Below are positions 8,010-17,640 of a stretch of 64,000 nt of DNA, piece after piece. The translations under genes and the position numbers were made by a program. Origin of the DNA: VAZQ01 sp963821505 (GTDB taxonomy: Bacteria > Pseudomonadota > Alphaproteobacteria > Rhizobiales > Xanthobacteraceae); the NCBI GenBank assembly GCA_963821505.1, contig CAWGEH010000034.1, positions 124,001-188,000 of the forward strand, read 5' to 3'. The notes under the pieces are model-generated. The model ran no database searches. It was given only the letters and a program-made list of their open reading frames with translations, and was not told where the DNA came from. Each line of letters starts with the position of its first letter. Position 1 is the stretch's first letter.

Positions 8010-11000
8010 TCAGGCGGCCGGCCCCGGTTTCCCGGATGCGGCCTTGCCGCCGAAATAGCTCTGCAGCGCGCGCACCTCGAGGTCCCCCCCGAGGTAGGCT
8101 TTGATTCCCTGCGCCGCGGCGACGGCCCCTGAAAGAGTGGTGTAGTATGGCACTTTATGCAAGAGGGCTGCCCGCCGTAGCGAGCGGCTGTCGGCCAGGG
8201 CCGTTGCCCCCTCGGTGGTATTGAAAACGAGCTGCACCTCGCCATTCTTGATGGCGTCGACGATGTGCGGGCGGCCTTCCAGCACCTTGTTGATCTTGCT
8301 GGCCGGCAGCCCCTGCTCGGCCAGGTAGCGCTGGGTGCCGGAGGTGGCGATGATCCGAAACCCCAGCGAAACCAGGAGGCCGACGGCGTCGAGCACGCGC
8401 GGCTTGTCGGCATCCCGGACCGAGACGAAGACGGTGCCCTCGCGCGGCAGCCGCGAGCCGCCGCCGATCTGGCTCTTGGCGAAGGCGATCGCGAAGTTGC
8501 GGTCGATGCCCATCACCTCACCGGTCGATTTCATCTCGGGTCCGAGCACGGTATCGACGCCGGGAAAGCGCGCGAACGGGAAGACCGCCTCCTTGACGCC
8601 GATATGATCGAACCGGGCCGGCTTGAGGTCGAAGCTCGCCAGCGACTCGCCGGCCATGATCCGCGCCGCGATCTTGGCCACCGGGATGCCGACCACCTTG
8701 GCGACGAACGGCACCGTGCGGGAAGCCCGCGGATTGACCTCGAGCACGTAAATATCGCCGTCCTTGATGGCATATTGCACGTTCATCAGCCCGCCGACTT
8801 CGAGCGCCAGCGCGAGCGCGCGTGTCTGCCGCTCCAGTTCGGCGATCGCGCCGGGGCTGAGCGAGTGTGGCGGCAGCGCGCAGGCACTGTCGCCGGAGTG
8901 GATGCCGGCCTCCTCGATATGCTCCATGATGCCGACGATCATCGTGTCCTTGCCGTCGGCAAGGCAATCGACATCGACTTCGATCGCATCGGAGAGGTAG
9001 CGGTCGATCAGCAGCGGGCGCTTCTGCGAGACCACGAGCTCGGAGGGACGGTCGAGATCGTCGGCGAGCCGCGCGATGTAGCGGTCGAGCTGGAGGGGGT
9101 CGAGCACGATCTCCATGGCGCGCCCGCCGAGCACGTAGGAGGGTCTGATCACGATCGGATAGCCGACCGCCTCGGCGATCGCGCGCGCCTCCTTGGGGCT
9201 CGTGGCAATGCCGCTGGTGGGCTGGCGCAGCTTGAGCCGGTCGAGCAGTTTCTTGAAGCGGTCACGGTCTTCGGCGAGATCGATCATATCGGGCGAGGTG
9301 CCGAGGATCGGGATTTTGGCCTGTTCCAGCGCCGCGGCGAGCTTCAACGGCGTCTGCCCGCCGAACTGCACGATGATGCCGTGCAGGTGTCCGGTTGAAC
9401 GCTCGGTTTCGATGATCTCGAGCACGTCCTCGGCGGTAAGCGGCTCGAAATAGAGCCGGTCGGAGGTGTCGTAATCGGTCGATACCGTCTCCGGATTGCA
9501 GTTGACCATGATGGTCTCATAGCCGGCCTCCTTGAGGGCGAACGAGGCGTGGCAGCAGCAATAGTCGAACTCGATTCCTTGGCCGATGCGGTTCGGCCCG
9601 CCGCCCAGGATCACGACCTTGTTCTTGTCCGACGGCGCCGCTTCGCAGACCGGCGGACCGGCAAAGGGCGCCTCGTAGGTCGAGTACATGTAGGCGGTGG
9701 GCGAGGCGAACTCGGCGGCGCAGCTGTCGATGCGCTTGAACACCGGGCGCACGCCGAGGGCCCGGCGTCTCAGCGTAACGGTCTCGGCAGGAATGCCGGT
9801 GAGCTTGCCCAGACGGGCGTCGGAAAAGCCCATGGCCTTGAGACGGCGCAAGGCACCTGCGCTCGCCGGCAGGCCCTTGGCCCTGATCTCCGTCTCGGTT
9901 TCCACCAGGCCGCGGATCTGGGCGAGGAACCAGGGATCGATCTTGCAGGACCCGTAAATGTCCTGGTCGGAAAATCCAAGCCGCATGGCCTGCGCCACCT
10001 TGAGGAGGCGCTCGGGGGTGGGCGTGCCCAGCGCCGCGCGCACGGCGTTCTTGTCGTCGCCCTGGCCCAGGCCCTCGATCGCGATCTCGTCGAGCCCGGT
10101 GAAGCCGTTTTCAAGCGAGCGCAGCGCCTTCTGCAGGCTCTCCTGAAATGTGCGGCCGATCGCCATGGCCTCGCCGACCGATTTCATCGACGTGGTCAGC
10201 GTGGGCTCGGCGCCGGGAAATTTTTCGAAAGCGAAGCGCGGGATCTTGGTGACCACGTAGTCGATGGTCGGCTCGAACGAGGCCGGGGTCGCGCCCCCGG
10301 TGATGTCGTTGGCGATCTCGTCGAGCGTGTAGCCGACCGCGAGCTTGGCGGCGACCTTGGCGATGGGAAAACCGGTCGCCTTCGAGGCGAGCGCGGAGGA
10401 GCGCGATACGCGCGGATTCATCTCGATGATCACCAACCGTCCGTCCGCCGGATTGACCGCAAACTGTACGTTCGAGCCGCCGGTCTCGACCCCGATCTCG
10501 CGCAGCACCGCGATCGAGGCGTCGCGCATGATCTGGTATTCCTTGTCGGTGAGGGTGAGCGCCGGCGCAATCGTGATCGAATCTCCGGTGTGCACGCCCA
10601 TCGGATCGAGATTCTCAATCGAGCAGATGATGATGCAGTTGTCGCGCTTGTCGCGCACCACCTCCATCTCGAACTCTTTCCACCCCAGCACCGATTCCTC
10701 GATCAGCACCTCGTTGGTAGGCGAGGCGTCGATGCCGCGTTCGACGATGTCGATGAACTCGGCCTTGTTGTAGGCGATGCCGCCGCCGGTGCCGCCGAGC
10801 GTGAACGACGGGCGGATGATGGCGGGCAAGCCGATATCCTCGAGCGCTTCGAGCGCCTGGATCAGCGTCTTGACCTGCCTGGAGCGCGGCGTCTCGAGCC
10901 CAATGCGCTGCATCGCCTCGCGGAACAGCTCGCGATCCTCCGCCTTGTCGATGGCGTGCGCGGTGGCGCCGATCATCTGCACGCCGAACCGGTCGAGGAC

Positions 11001-11333
11001 GCCCATCTTGTTGAGCGACAGCGCGGTGTTGAGCGCGGTCTGTCCTCCCATCGTAGGCAGCAAGGCGAATCCGCCGGGGACGACGTGCCGTTCCTTCTCG
11101 ATGATCTTGGCGACGATTTCGGGCGTGATCGGCTCGATATAGGTGGCGTCGGCGAGATCGGGGTCGGTCATGATCGTCGCCGGATTGGAGTTGACCAACA
11201 CGATCCGGTAGCCCTCGGCCTTGAGCGCCTTGCAGGCCTGCGTCCCCGAATAGTCGAACTCGCAGGCTTGTCCGATGACGATCGGGCCCGCGCCGATGAT
11301 CAGGATCGAGGAGATGTCGGTCCGCTTGGGCAT
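8010..11333 (-). CDS. carB: carbamoyl-phosphate synthase large subunit
   Basis: The 1107-residue CarB makes carbamoyl phosphate from ammonia, bicarbonate and two ATP for arginine and pyrimidine synthesis. Two homologous ATP-grasp halves are visible: the first begins with IIGAGPIVIGQACEFDYSG near residue 12, the second with ILGGGPNRIGQGIEFDYCC near 575. Both have the IRPSF/IRPSYVLGG glycine-rich segments. The C-terminal allosteric MGS-like domain (about 960-1090) contains FRIIATSGTQRYLAEQGL. Its partner carA lies 7.2 kb away on the same strand with foreign genes between, so the two are not one compact operon here. A hairpin with a T-run sits in its leader. Confidence 0.98.
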   Translation of the reverse strand: MPKRTDISSILIIGAGPIVIGQACEFDYSGTQACKALKAEGYRIVLVNSNPATIMTDPDLADATYIEPITPEIVAKIIEKERHVVPGGFALLPTMGGQTALNTALSLNKMGVLDRFGVQMIGATAHAIDKAEDRELFREAMQRIGLETPRSRQVKTLIQALEALEDIGLPAIIRPSFTLGGTGGGIAYNKAEFIDIVERGIDASPTNEVLIEESVLGWKEFEMEVVRDKRDNCIIICSIENLDPMGVHTGDSITIAPALTLTDKEYQIMRDASIAVLREIGVETGGSNVQFAVNPADGRLVIIEMNPRVSRSSALASKATGFPIAKVAAKLAVGYTLDEIANDITGGATPASFEPTIDYVVTKIPRFAFEKFPGAEPTLTTSMKSVGEAMAIGRTFQESLQKALRSLENGFTGLDEIAIEGLGQGDDKNAVRAALGTPTPERLLKVAQAMRLGFSDQDIYGSCKIDPWFLAQIRGLVETETEIRAKGLPASAGALRRLKAMGFSDARLGKLTGIPAETVTLRRRALGVRPVFKRIDSCAAEFASPTAYMYSTYEAPFAGPPVCEAAPSDKNKVVILGGGPNRIGQGIEFDYCCCHASFALKEAGYETIMVNCNPETVSTDYDTSDRLYFEPLTAEDVLEIIETERSTGHLHGIIVQFGGQTPLKLAAALEQAKIPILGTSPDMIDLAEDRDRFKKLLDRLKLRQPTSGIATSPKEARAIAEAVGYPIVIRPSYVLGGRAMEIVLDPLQLDRYIARLADDLDRPSELVVSQKRPLLIDRYLSDAIEVDVDCLADGKDTMIVGIMEHIEEAGIHSGDSACALPPHSLSPGAIAELERQTRALALALEVGGLMNVQYAIKDGDIYVLEVNPRASRTVPFVAKVVGIPVAKIAARIMAGESLASFDLKPARFDHIGVKEAVFPFARFPGVDTVLGPEMKSTGEVMGIDRNFAIAFAKSQIGGGSRLPREGTVFVSVRDADKPRVLDAVGLLVSLGFRIIATSGTQRYLAEQGLPASKINKVLEGRPHIVDAIKNGEVQLVFNTTEGATALADSRSLRRAALLHKVPYYTTLSGAVAAAQGIKAYLGGDLEVRALQSYFGGKAASGKPGPAA

Positions 11334-11390
11334 ATCGCTCGCTTAAGGCGCACCCCGATGGCCGGAATGCGCAGTGGATGCTTCGGTTTT

Positions 11391-11463
11391 GCGCATGTTC
11401 CGGTCGGAAAACCGGTACCCGCCCCGCATCGAGTCCGGGGCCGGCTTTTTCCGGAACATGCGC
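11391..11463. repeat. dispersed palindromic repeat, copy A
   Basis: Arms GCGCATGTTCCGG (11391-11403) and CCGGAACATGCGC (11451-11463) are perfect inverted copies. Between them lie an AAAACCGG block and a second hairpin rich in CCCC/GGGG. The same family recurs at 23248, 26500, 45718 and 61300. This copy is in the opposite orientation to copy B and shares with it the inner CCCGGACT-type hairpin. Confidence 0.8.
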
Positions 11464-11471
11464 CAAGGCAC

Positions 11472-11498
11472 AAAAAAAAGGCGCGCTTTTGCGCGTCC
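11472..11498 (-). terminator. terminator-like hairpin in the carB leader
   Basis: On the minus strand GGACGCGC, an AAAA loop and GCGCGCC form a short stem (one mismatch) followed by eight consecutive T. It lies about 140 bases upstream of the carB start codon and on the carB strand. No minus-strand gene lies upstream for several kilobases, so it may act as a leader attenuator for carB rather than as a gene terminator. Confidence 0.45.
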
Positions 11499-11604
11499 TC
11501 CGGCCGGCGCAGAGGCTGCGTCCCCGCGCGCGGGGGCTGTTTAGACCAGAATCACCGGGCAGGGAAGGGCAGGTCGCCTCTACCCGCAACAAACGAGCCG
11601 TGGC

Positions 11605-12810
11605 ATGAAACCGATCACACGTCCGGCCGTTAATGACCGACATCCCGGCCCACCCGTTCCGCGACCGCGCATGCCCGGCAATCCACGCAATTCCACGCTC
11701 GAAAATCTCCTGTCCTGGTTCGCCGCCTCGGTTCTGGTGACGGCCGGCGCGATCTATGCCCTCAAGCTTCAGGACAATGGCCGGCCCTCGAAGCCGGCGC
11801 GTGCGCCGCCGCGCGCCACGCCGGCGCAGGAGCCGTTGACGTTGCAGGAACGCCGGGCCGCCGAACCCGGCCGCGGGCGCCGCGCGCGCGCGCCGCTGCA
11901 GATTCCCTGGCGCGGATGGAAGGACGTTCTGGTCCGCACCTACCGGGAAATCCTGGACGACCGCCTGTTGGCGCTCGCCGCCGGCGTGGCGTTCTATTCG
12001 CTGGTCGCGCTGTTTCCCGCGATCGGAGCGGGCGTTTCCTCCTACGCCCTGTTCGCCAACGCCGCCACGGTGAGCAATCACCTCCAGATCGCCGCCGACA
12101 TCGTCCCCGCCAGCGTCCTCGACATCCTCGGCACGGAGATGACCCGCATCGCGGCCAAGAGCGACGGCAAGCTCACCTTCGGCTTTCTGCTGGGCCTCGG
12201 CATCGCGCTGTGGAGCGCCAACGCCGGCATGAAAGCGATCTTCGACGCGCTCAACATCATCTACGACGAGGAGGACAAGCGCGGCATCGTCCGGCTCAAC
12301 ATGGTGTCGCTGTTTTTCACCATCTGCGGCATCGCCGGCGCCGGGCTCGCCGTCGCGCTCGTGGTCGTGTTTCCGCTGCTGCTGGCGGCGTTCGGCCTCT
12401 CCAGCTCCGACCATCCGATCGTGGGCTATCTGCGCTGGCCGGTTCTGTTCGTGCTGATCATTCTGGGGCTTTCGGTGCTCTACCGTTACGGGCCGAGCCG
12501 CCGGCTGGCGAAATGGCGCTGGATCAGCGTCGGCAGCGTGTTCGCGGCGCTTGCCTGGCTCGCGGTGTCCTCGCTGTTCTCCTGGTACCTCGGCAACTTC
12601 GCCAACTACAACGCCACCTACGGCGCGCTCGGTGCGGTGGTTGGCATGATGATGTGGATGTGGCTCTCGACCATCGTGGTGCTGGTCGGCGCCGAGCTCA
12701 ACTCCGAGATCGAGCACCAAACCGCGCACGATTCGACGGTCGGCTCCGACAAGCCGCTCGGCACCCGCGGCGCGGTGATGGCCGACACGGTGGGCGCGGG
12801 GGTGACGTAG
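11605..12810 (+). CDS. YihY/BrkB-family inner-membrane protein
   Basis: A 401-residue membrane protein of the YihY/BrkB (formerly RNase BN) family. An N-terminal region of about 105 residues with one hydrophobic segment (LLSWFAASVLVTAGAIYAL) and a Pro/Arg-rich linker precedes the conserved domain. That domain begins at WKDVLVRTYREILDDRLLALAAGVAFYSLVALFPAIGA and has five further membrane helices. The family motif NYNATYGALGAVVGMMMWMW is intact near residue 335. The function of the family is not established; transport or envelope roles have been proposed. It is divergent from carB. Confidence 0.85.
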   Translation: MKPITRPAVNDRHPGPPVPRPRMPGNPRNSTLENLLSWFAASVLVTAGAIYALKLQDNGRPSKPARAPPRATPAQEPLTLQERRAAEPGRGRRARAPLQIPWRGWKDVLVRTYREILDDRLLALAAGVAFYSLVALFPAIGAGVSSYALFANAATVSNHLQIAADIVPASVLDILGTEMTRIAAKSDGKLTFGFLLGLGIALWSANAGMKAIFDALNIIYDEEDKRGIVRLNMVSLFFTICGIAGAGLAVALVVVFPLLLAAFGLSSSDHPIVGYLRWPVLFVLIILGLSVLYRYGPSRRLAKWRWISVGSVFAALAWLAVSSLFSWYLGNFANYNATYGALGAVVGMMMWMWLSTIVVLVGAELNSEIEHQTAHDSTVGSDKPLGTRGAVMADTVGAGVT

Positions 12811-13013
12811 CATTGTGCTGATTCAGCCTTGGTCATTCCGGAGCCTCACCGATCTCGGGTCCACCCGAGACGTTTCGACGCCCAGTGCGCCGCGCTTCGC
12901 GACGATCGCAGCCGCGCGGCGGTGATGTTTGCACTCGAAAACGCGGCGGGCTACCGTCGCGCCGCGTGAAAAAAAACGGCGGGCATCGCAGCGCTCGCCA
13001 TGGGAGGACGACG

Positions 13014-13238
13014 ATGCGCGCGATGGACCGCGATCGCCGTGGGCCTGGCCATCGTCGGGGCCACCGTCTTGACCGCGATCATCGGCGCCGTTCAGCTGCA
13101 GGCGCAGGCGCCCGCGGGCGAGCCGCGCTGGGTTACGATCTCGAATTCGCCGGCAGCGAAAGTTTTCGGGACTTGATCGCGACCGACCATAAGCGCTACG
13201 GGACGGTCATTCGCGCGGCTGGCATCGCGCCGAACTAG
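13014..13238 (+). pseudogene. remnant of a Bug/TctC-type solute-binding protein gene
   Basis: A good ribosome site (GGAGG) precedes the ATG at 13014. The hydrophobic signal-peptide coding sequence WTAIAVGLAIVGATVLTAIIG is read only after a one-base shift near 13022. The last 35 codons, in the ATG frame again, encode GYDLEFAGSESFRDLIATD and then KRYGTVIRAAGIAPN, the usual C-terminal end of Bug proteins. The whole central binding domain (about 230 residues) is missing. This reads as an internal deletion with frame disruption. It sits just upstream of a flavin monooxygenase and an intact Bug gene. Confidence 0.65.
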
Positions 13239-13258
13239 CTGGTGCCGGGGAACATCGC

Positions 13259-14513
13259 ATGCAGGTGATCATCGTCGGTGGCGGCATTGCGGGGCTTTCA
13301 GCCGCGCTCAGCCTCCACCAGATCGGCGTCGACTGCCGCGTCTATGAAGCGGTGACGAAGCTCGAGCCGTCGGGTCTCGGCATCAATCTGCAGCCGAATG
13401 CGGTGCGCGAGCTCACCGCGCTGGGGCTCGGCGAGAAGCTCGCGCGGGCGGGCATCCTCACCGCCGAGCTCGCCTTCTACAACAAGCACGGGCAGCTGAT
13501 CTGGACCGAGCCGCGCGGCGAGGCCGCGGGTTATCATTGGCCGCAGATTCTCGATCTCGCGCGGCAGATTGCAGCAGATTCTGCTCGAAGCCGTCCACGA
13601 GCGCCTCGGCCCGCAAGCGCTCGCGACCGGCCATCAGCTCGCAAGCCTGGAGCAACGTCACGGCCAGGTCATCGCGCGCTTCACCGATACCGCCGGGCAG
13701 CCCGCCGACGAAGCGCGTGGCGACCTGTTGATCGGAGCCGACGGCATCCACTCCGCCGTGCGCAGGCATTTCTATCCCGGTGAAGCCGCCGTCTGCGACG
13801 GCTATTTGCATTATCGCGGGATTGTCGAAGGCGATCCCTATCTGACCGGACGCTCGATGGCCGTCGTCGGCCATCGCACCCATCGGGCGATCATCTATCC
13901 GATCGCGGCATTGCCCGGCGGCAAGGTGATGATCAACTGGCTGGCCTACACGAAGATCCCGACCGGTGCGCCGCCGCTCGAAGCCTGGGACACGGTCGCC
14001 GACGAGGCGCTGGCGGTCGATCGCTACCGGGGCTGGAACTTCCCCTGGCTCGACGTCCAGGACCTGATCGCGCGCACCGAGCGCGTCCTGCAGCTGCCCA
14101 ACGTCGACCGCGATCCGATCCCGCGCTGGAGTTTCTCCCGCGTCACGCTCATCGGTGATGCCGCGCATCCGATGCAGCCGGTCGGCGCGCAGGCCGGATC
14201 GCAGGCGGTGGTCGACGGCCGCGTGCTCGCGGCCGCCCTCATCGCCAGCGCCGATCCGCTGGAGGCGCTCGTGCGCTACCAGGACCAGCGCATCGCCGCC
14301 ATGAACGACATGATCATCCGCAACCGCAATCTGGGCCTCGAAACCGTCCTGCAGATCGCGGAAGAGCGGGCGCCCGACGGCTTCGCCAAGATCACCGACG
14401 TGCTCTCGCAGGACGAACTCGAAAATACCGCATTGAGCTTCAAGAAGGCGGCGGGATTCGATCTGGAGACGGTCAACAGCCGCCGGTCCTATGTCGAACT
14501 CGAGCGGCTATAA
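13259..14513 (+). pseudogene. FAD-dependent aromatic monooxygenase, split by a one-base frameshift
   Basis: The two parts together would encode about 417 residues of a class A flavin monooxygenase (salicylate/3-hydroxybenzoate hydroxylase-like). The first frame (13259 onward) has the FAD motif IIVGGGIAGLSAALSL and GLGINLQPNAVREL. The second, from about 13550, has LLIGADGIHSAVRR and RVTLIGDAAHPMQPVGAQAG. Removing one T at 13548-13549 joins them into HWPQISISRGRLQQILLEA, which matches the family. No other disruption is seen, so the lesion is recent or is a sequence error. The downstream Bug gene follows by about 65 bases, suggesting an aromatic-acid uptake and hydroxylation unit. Confidence 0.75.
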
Positions 14514-14577
14514 AGCGAGCTCGCGCCGCGCGCGCCCCTTGGGCCGCGCGGCAATGCCGACATCAACGGGAGGACGA

Positions 14578-15546
14578 ATGGCGAGATTTCTGTTCGCACT
14601 GTTTCTCGCAGGCACCATGCTGCTCGATCCCGATGGCGCCGCGAGCCAGAGCTATCCGGCGCGCCAGATCCATCTGATCGTGACCTTCCCGCCGGGCGGG
14701 AATGCGGACACAGTCGCGCGCCTCGTCGCTGACAAGCTCACGCAGCAACTCGGCCAAGCCGTCGTCGTAGAAAACAAGCCCGGCGCCGCCTCGATCGTCG
14801 GCACCGGCGCGGTGGTCCAGGCCCCGCCCGACGGCTATACCCTGCTCGAGGCCGGCACCAACGTCTCCACCAATCCCGCGCTCGGTCACAAGACGCCGTA
14901 CGACGCCGACCGCGATCTCGTTCCGGTCGTGCTGCTGGTGACCGTCCCCGCCGTCATCGTCGTCAATCCGGCGCTGCCGGTGACAACGCTGGCCGAGCTC
15001 GTGGTCTATGCCAAGGCGCGGCCGGGCGAGGTGAACTACGGCTCCGCCGGAAACGGCTCGTTTCCCCACCTCGCCATCGAGAAGCTCGCCCAGGAGACCG
15101 GCATCAAGATGACGCACGTGCCGTTCCGCGGCTTCGGGCCGGCGCTGATCGGGCTGCTGCGCAACGACGTCAACGTGCTCGCCTCCGACATCCCGGGCGC
15201 GCTGGAACATGTGCGCGCCGGCAAGCTGCGCGCGCTCGCCGTCACCGGCGGTGCGCGAATGGCGATGCTGCCCGATGTTCCGACCGTCGCCGAAGTCGGC
15301 GTGCCGGAATACGAAGGGGTGGGCTTCCTCGGCATCATGGTGCGCGCGGGCACGCCGCGCGAGGTGATCGACATGCTCAACCGCGAGGTCAACCGTGCAC
15401 TCAAGACGCCAGAGATCAGCAATCACATCGCCAACAACGGTCTCATGGGCGGCGGCGGCACGCCCGATGACTTCGCCGCGTTTCTCAAGCGCGACAAGGC
15501 GATCTGGACCAAGGTCATTGCCACTGGCGGCATCAAGGGGGAGTAA
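14578..15546 (+). CDS. Bug/TctC-type tripartite tricarboxylate transporter binding protein
   Basis: A 322-residue periplasmic solute-binding protein of the Bug family, which captures small carboxylates or related solutes. The Met at 14578 has GGAGG upstream and starts a signal peptide (FLFALFLAGTMLL). The mature part begins QSYPARQIHLIVTFPPGGNADTVARLV, with the PPGG loop that contacts ligand carboxylates. VPFRGFGPALIGLL and LPDVPTVAEVGVPEYE are family hallmarks. No TctA/TctB membrane components are nearby, so it either shares a transporter or acts as a sensor. It lies behind the split monooxygenase gene. Confidence 0.9.
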   Translation: MARFLFALFLAGTMLLDPDGAASQSYPARQIHLIVTFPPGGNADTVARLVADKLTQQLGQAVVVENKPGAASIVGTGAVVQAPPDGYTLLEAGTNVSTNPALGHKTPYDADRDLVPVVLLVTVPAVIVVNPALPVTTLAELVVYAKARPGEVNYGSAGNGSFPHLAIEKLAQETGIKMTHVPFRGFGPALIGLLRNDVNVLASDIPGALEHVRAGKLRALAVTGGARMAMLPDVPTVAEVGVPEYEGVGFLGIMVRAGTPREVIDMLNREVNRALKTPEISNHIANNGLMGGGGTPDDFAAFLKRDKAIWTKVIATGGIKGE

Positions 15547-15702
15547 CCTTCCGCGCCACGGGTACCGGCGGACGGGCCGGCCGCCGCCGGCACCGCGTTC
15601 CGGCCACCCAATCGGAGATGGTTGGGCCTTCAGCCCGCCGTTCGTCGACCAGGCCCCGAATTTCCCGGTTGACGCGGTGCGCAAGCTCACCGGCCACGCC
15701 TG

Positions 15703-16743
15703 ATGCAGTTTGGACTTTACACGTTCGGTGAACTGACGCCGCACGGGACCGACGGGAGGCGCGTCAGCGCCGAGCAGCGCCTGCAGGAAATCCTCGCCGC
15801 GGCCAAACTCGCCGACCAGGCAGGTCTCGATGTTTTTGCCGTCGGCGAGCATCACCGGCTCGATTTCGCGATCGCCGCCACTCCTGTCGTGCTGGCTGCG
15901 ATCGCGCAGGTGACGTCGACGGTTCGACTAGCCAGCGCGGTGACGATTTTGAGCACTGCAGACCCGGTGAAGGTGTTCGAGGATTTTGCCACCGTCGACC
16001 TTCTCTCCGGAGGACGTGCCGAGGTGATCGCCGGTCGTGGCGTATTCACCGAGTTGTTCCCGCTGTTCGGCTACGACGTGGCAGACCAAGATCAGCTTTT
16101 TGCGGAAAAGATCGACCTTCTCCTGCGGCTCAATGCTGCCGAACGCGTCACCTGGCAGGGTCGCTTCCGTCCGCCCCTGCACGACGCGCCGATCCCGCCG
16201 CGCCCGCTGCAACGTGACTTGCCGATCTGGGTCGGAACCGGAGGAACTGCCGGCAGTGTCGTCAGGGCGGGCACGCTCGGCCTGCCGCTGGCGCTTGCGA
16301 ATATCGGGGTGCCGCCAGCGCAGTTTGCTCCGCTGATCGATCTCTACCGACGCACCGGAACCCAAGCGGGCCACCGCGGGGCGGACCTCAAGGTCGCCGT
16401 CGCCAGCCACCTGCACGTCCAGAAGAACTCGCAGGATGCGATGGACACGTTCTATCCATACTACGCGGGCTATTTCCGCCACCACCCGCCCGATCCGTCC
16501 CGTGCACGCGAGATTTCGCGGAGCGTCTATGAGCAATTGGCAGGCCCCGAGGGCGCGCTGTTCGTGGGCAGCCCGCAGCAGATCGTGGACAAGATCCTCT
16601 ATGAATATCGGTTGTTTGGGCATCAGCGTTTCATGGCTCAGATCGACATCGGCGGCCTGCCTTACGCCAAGGTCGCGCAAGTGATCGAGCTGCTCGCGAC
16701 GCAGGTGACGCCGGTCCTCCGGCGCGAAATCGCGGCGGTTTGA
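15703..16743 (+). CDS. LLM-class flavin-dependent oxidoreductase
   Basis: A 346-residue luciferase-like protein. Visible marks are MQFGLYTFGE at the N terminus, DVFAVGEHHRLDFAIAATPVVLAAIA, VRLASAVTILSTADPVKVFEDFATVDLLSGGRAEVIAGRG, and GSPQQIVDKILYEYRLFGHQRFMAQID near the end. It uses FMN and is likely a monooxygenase or reductase of unknown substrate. It follows the Bug gene by about 155 bases on the same strand and may belong to the same catabolic unit. Confidence 0.85.
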   Translation: MQFGLYTFGELTPHGTDGRRVSAEQRLQEILAAAKLADQAGLDVFAVGEHHRLDFAIAATPVVLAAIAQVTSTVRLASAVTILSTADPVKVFEDFATVDLLSGGRAEVIAGRGVFTELFPLFGYDVADQDQLFAEKIDLLLRLNAAERVTWQGRFRPPLHDAPIPPRPLQRDLPIWVGTGGTAGSVVRAGTLGLPLALANIGVPPAQFAPLIDLYRRTGTQAGHRGADLKVAVASHLHVQKNSQDAMDTFYPYYAGYFRHHPPDPSRAREISRSVYEQLAGPEGALFVGSPQQIVDKILYEYRLFGHQRFMAQIDIGGLPYAKVAQVIELLATQVTPVLRREIAAV

Positions 16744-16798
16744 CGTGGCGCTGCACGGCCTCGCTGCAGACCCTGTTCGCGTAAGCTGTTTGTTCCGG

Positions 16799-17491
16799 CT
16801 AGGGGCTTCTGGTCGCCAGAAACGTCATGCGCGCAGGGTTGTGGCCGATATTGGCGGGCGCGCGGCGCGCCGAAAATCCCGCGGCGGCGAGCTTCTCGAT
16901 GATCGCCGCCTCGCCGTAGCGGGTGAGCCCGAGGTTCGACCGCAGGCGCCAGTAGTCGGAGGCGGCCGTGCGCACGAGGCCGACAAGCGCGGCGCCAAGA
17001 AAGCCGTTGGCGGCGCCAAAGCGGATGAGCGCCACGGCATCGCCCAAGGCTGAGACATGCGGGGGAATGATGTCCCCGAGGATCAGAACGCCGTTCTCGC
17101 TGAGCAATCGGCGAAACAAGACGAGCAAGCCGTCGAGCTCCTTCGGCGTGAGATATTGCGCAACCGAATGAAGTGCCACCACGTCGAGCGATCCGGCCGG
17201 CAACGCCGCGATCTCATCCGGTGAGCGCACCTCGATCTTGGAATGTCCGGCGAACCGGCGGGCCAGCGCGGCGCGCACCGCGGGCGCGGCCTCGCACAGG
17301 ATCAGCCGCTGCGCCGGCCCGGCGACGAGGTCGGCATGCAAAGCCTCGCCGCAGCCGTAGTCGAGCACGCGCGCGCCGGCGGGCACGTACGCACGAATGT
17401 CCTGCGCGACGGTGCGGTAATGCACGTCGCGGTGACGCGCATTGACATAGATTGAATGCTCGGAATCCCAGAAGGCGATCCAATCGCCCAT
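16799..17491 (-). CDS. class I SAM-dependent methyltransferase
   Basis: A 230-residue methyltransferase. The SAM-binding motif I is VLDYGCGEALHADLV (about residues 43-57), followed by an acidic residue after strand 2 (LILCEAA) and the motif SLDVVALHSVAQYLTPKELDGLLVLFRRLL. The last part forms a small cap. The acceptor substrate is not indicated. It converges with the LLM gene upstream and diverges from the glutathione transferase gene, with about 150 bases between. Confidence 0.8.
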   Translation of the reverse strand: MGDWIAFWDSEHSIYVNARHRDVHYRTVAQDIRAYVPAGARVLDYGCGEALHADLVAGPAQRLILCEAAPAVRAALARRFAGHSKIEVRSPDEIAALPAGSLDVVALHSVAQYLTPKELDGLLVLFRRLLSENGVLILGDIIPPHVSALGDAVALIRFGAANGFLGAALVGLVRTAASDYWRLRSNLGLTRYGEAAIIEKLAAAGFSARRAPANIGHNPARMTFLATRSP

Positions 17492-17640
17492 CGCTCGTCC
17501 CCGCTCGCCCGTTCGGCGGCCGACTATAGGGCAATCTCCGCCACCCGCCAGAGCTCGCTCCGGATTCGGGAGCGCCGATTGCGCCGGGCCGAAAAGCGGC
17601 GCATGAAATTCGGAACGTCGGCAACGGCGCGGGAGGAGAT

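Noticed and set aside
9549..11633. Long plus-strand open frame over carB
   Set aside because: Antisense shadow of carB with no recognisable domain.
12885..13238. A single 117-residue Arg/His-rich protein
   Set aside because: Its first two thirds are out of frame relative to a clear signal-peptide sequence and only the last part resembles a real protein, so it is described as a Bug remnant.
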